Below, in pieces: positions 62,320-62,641 of a stretch of 62,641 bases of DNA (position 1 is the first letter of the stretch; each line of letters begins with the position of its first letter). Source of the DNA: Clostridia bacterium (lineage in GTDB: Bacteria; Bacillota; Clostridia; Oscillospirales; CAG-272); assembly GCA_017461765.1 (NCBI GenBank), contig JAFTXO010000024.1, positions 1 through 62,641 of the forward strand, given 5' to 3'. Under the pieces are notes generated by a model, which saw nothing but the letters and a program-made list of their open reading frames with translations, did no database searches and had not been told where the DNA came from. The position numbers and the translations under genes were made by a program.

Positions 62320-62641
62320 CAATAGATGGTAGACACTAAAAAAGCGAAATAATTAAGCTGCCTGTTCAATGCGGAATTGGACAGGTGGCTTTCCATTTAG
62401 TTTACGCATAGGTTTTATGTAATTGTAGTAATAAATAGTTTGGTCAATGACAGATTTAAGGTTATCAGCCTTACAAAACTTCCTTGATTTGAGTATATCC
62501 TTGAATTTTCCGAAAAAAGATTCGATAACAGCATTATCTTTTGGTGTCCCAGCTCTTGACATACTTTGAATAACATGGTATTCTTTAAGTAGGTTAGTAT
62601 AACCGGCTGATGAGTACTGTACTCCCTGGTCGCTGTGCAAA
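62320..62641 (-). mobile_element. IS3-family insertion sequence, right part
   Basis: The element's 3' end lies between the OrfB stop (62353) and GT8; the probable terminus is the GTGTCTACCA stretch at about 62328-62338 (minus strand). It runs off the window, so the other end and target duplication are not visible. Confidence 0.7.
62353..62641 (-). CDS. IS3-family transposase OrfB, partial
   Basis: C-terminal 95 aa of an rve-type DDE integrase core. HSDQGVQYSS holds the second catalytic aspartate and NAVIESFFGKFK the glutamate; YYNYIKPMRKLNGKPP is the typical C-terminal YN..RPH-like block. The N-terminal part lies beyond the window edge, so intactness cannot be judged. Confidence 0.92.
   Translation of the reverse strand, partial: LHSDQGVQYSSAGYTNLLKEYHVIQSMSRAGTPKDNAVIESFFGKFKDILKSRKFCKADNLKSVIDQTIYYYNYIKPMRKLNGKPPVQFRIEQAA

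Overview
The window looks like a chromosomal segment of a low-GC, strictly anaerobic, fermentative Clostridia bacterium (Firmicutes; Oscillospiraceae/Ruminococcaceae-like), probably a gut commensal. The basis is AdhE, Rex and two [FeFe]-hydrogenase-type proteins, a T-box riboswitch, Gram-positive lipoproteins, strong SD sequences, TTGACA/TATAAT promoters and many glycoside hydrolases. The assignment is inferred from gene content only.

Layout. 0-4.7 kb: a tryptophan-salvage operon (TrpXYZ-type ABC transporter plus TrpB2) behind a T-box with a UGG specifier. 4.7-8.3 kb: housekeeping-type genes (HD hydrolase, HAD phosphatase, DUF523, TraX-like, C_GCAxxG_C_C). 8.4-12.6 kb: divergent GH2 and GH20 genes. 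12.8-15.3 kb: an AT-rich accessory block of unknown small proteins, one split by a frameshift at A-runs. 15.4-25.8 kb: a nine-gene redox/fermentation operon (rex, adhE, APH-like kinase, two thioredoxin-fold ferredoxins, sensory hydrogenase, SpoIIE-like phosphatase, group B hydrogenase, pyruvate kinase). 25.9-32.7 kb: two LysR regulators, a MATE pump, ClpB and a ribbon-helix-helix-like gene upstream of clpB. 33-45.6 kb: PHP phosphatase and a sugar-catabolic region (GH106-like, GH31 linked to an ECF sigma/anti-sigma pair, GH51, GH63-like, GHL6-like). 45.8-47.5 kb: an XRE regulator and a cupin.

47.6-53.5 kb is the most unusual part: an accessory island beside tRNA-Glu and tRNA-Met. It holds single-gene cassettes (GNAT acetyltransferase, S51 peptidase, P-loop kinase, methyltransferase), each starting with GATAAATAAGAAT just after its -10 box and ending with a near-inverted copy of that motif. 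A 150-bp inter-cassette segment is duplicated at about 93% identity. The island also holds three copies of a GCACTGTGGCG repeat, a row of eight small hairpins, and a multi-branched element built from GTATGGMAT and its complement just upstream of a four-helix-bundle gene.

53.6-60.6 kb: a thioesterase and the phosphate regulon pstSCAB-phoU-phoB-phoR behind a four-repeat Pho-box-like array. PstS appears circularly permuted. 60.7-62.6 kb: an XRE membrane regulator, a GT8 glycosyltransferase and the 3' part of an IS3-family element running off the window.
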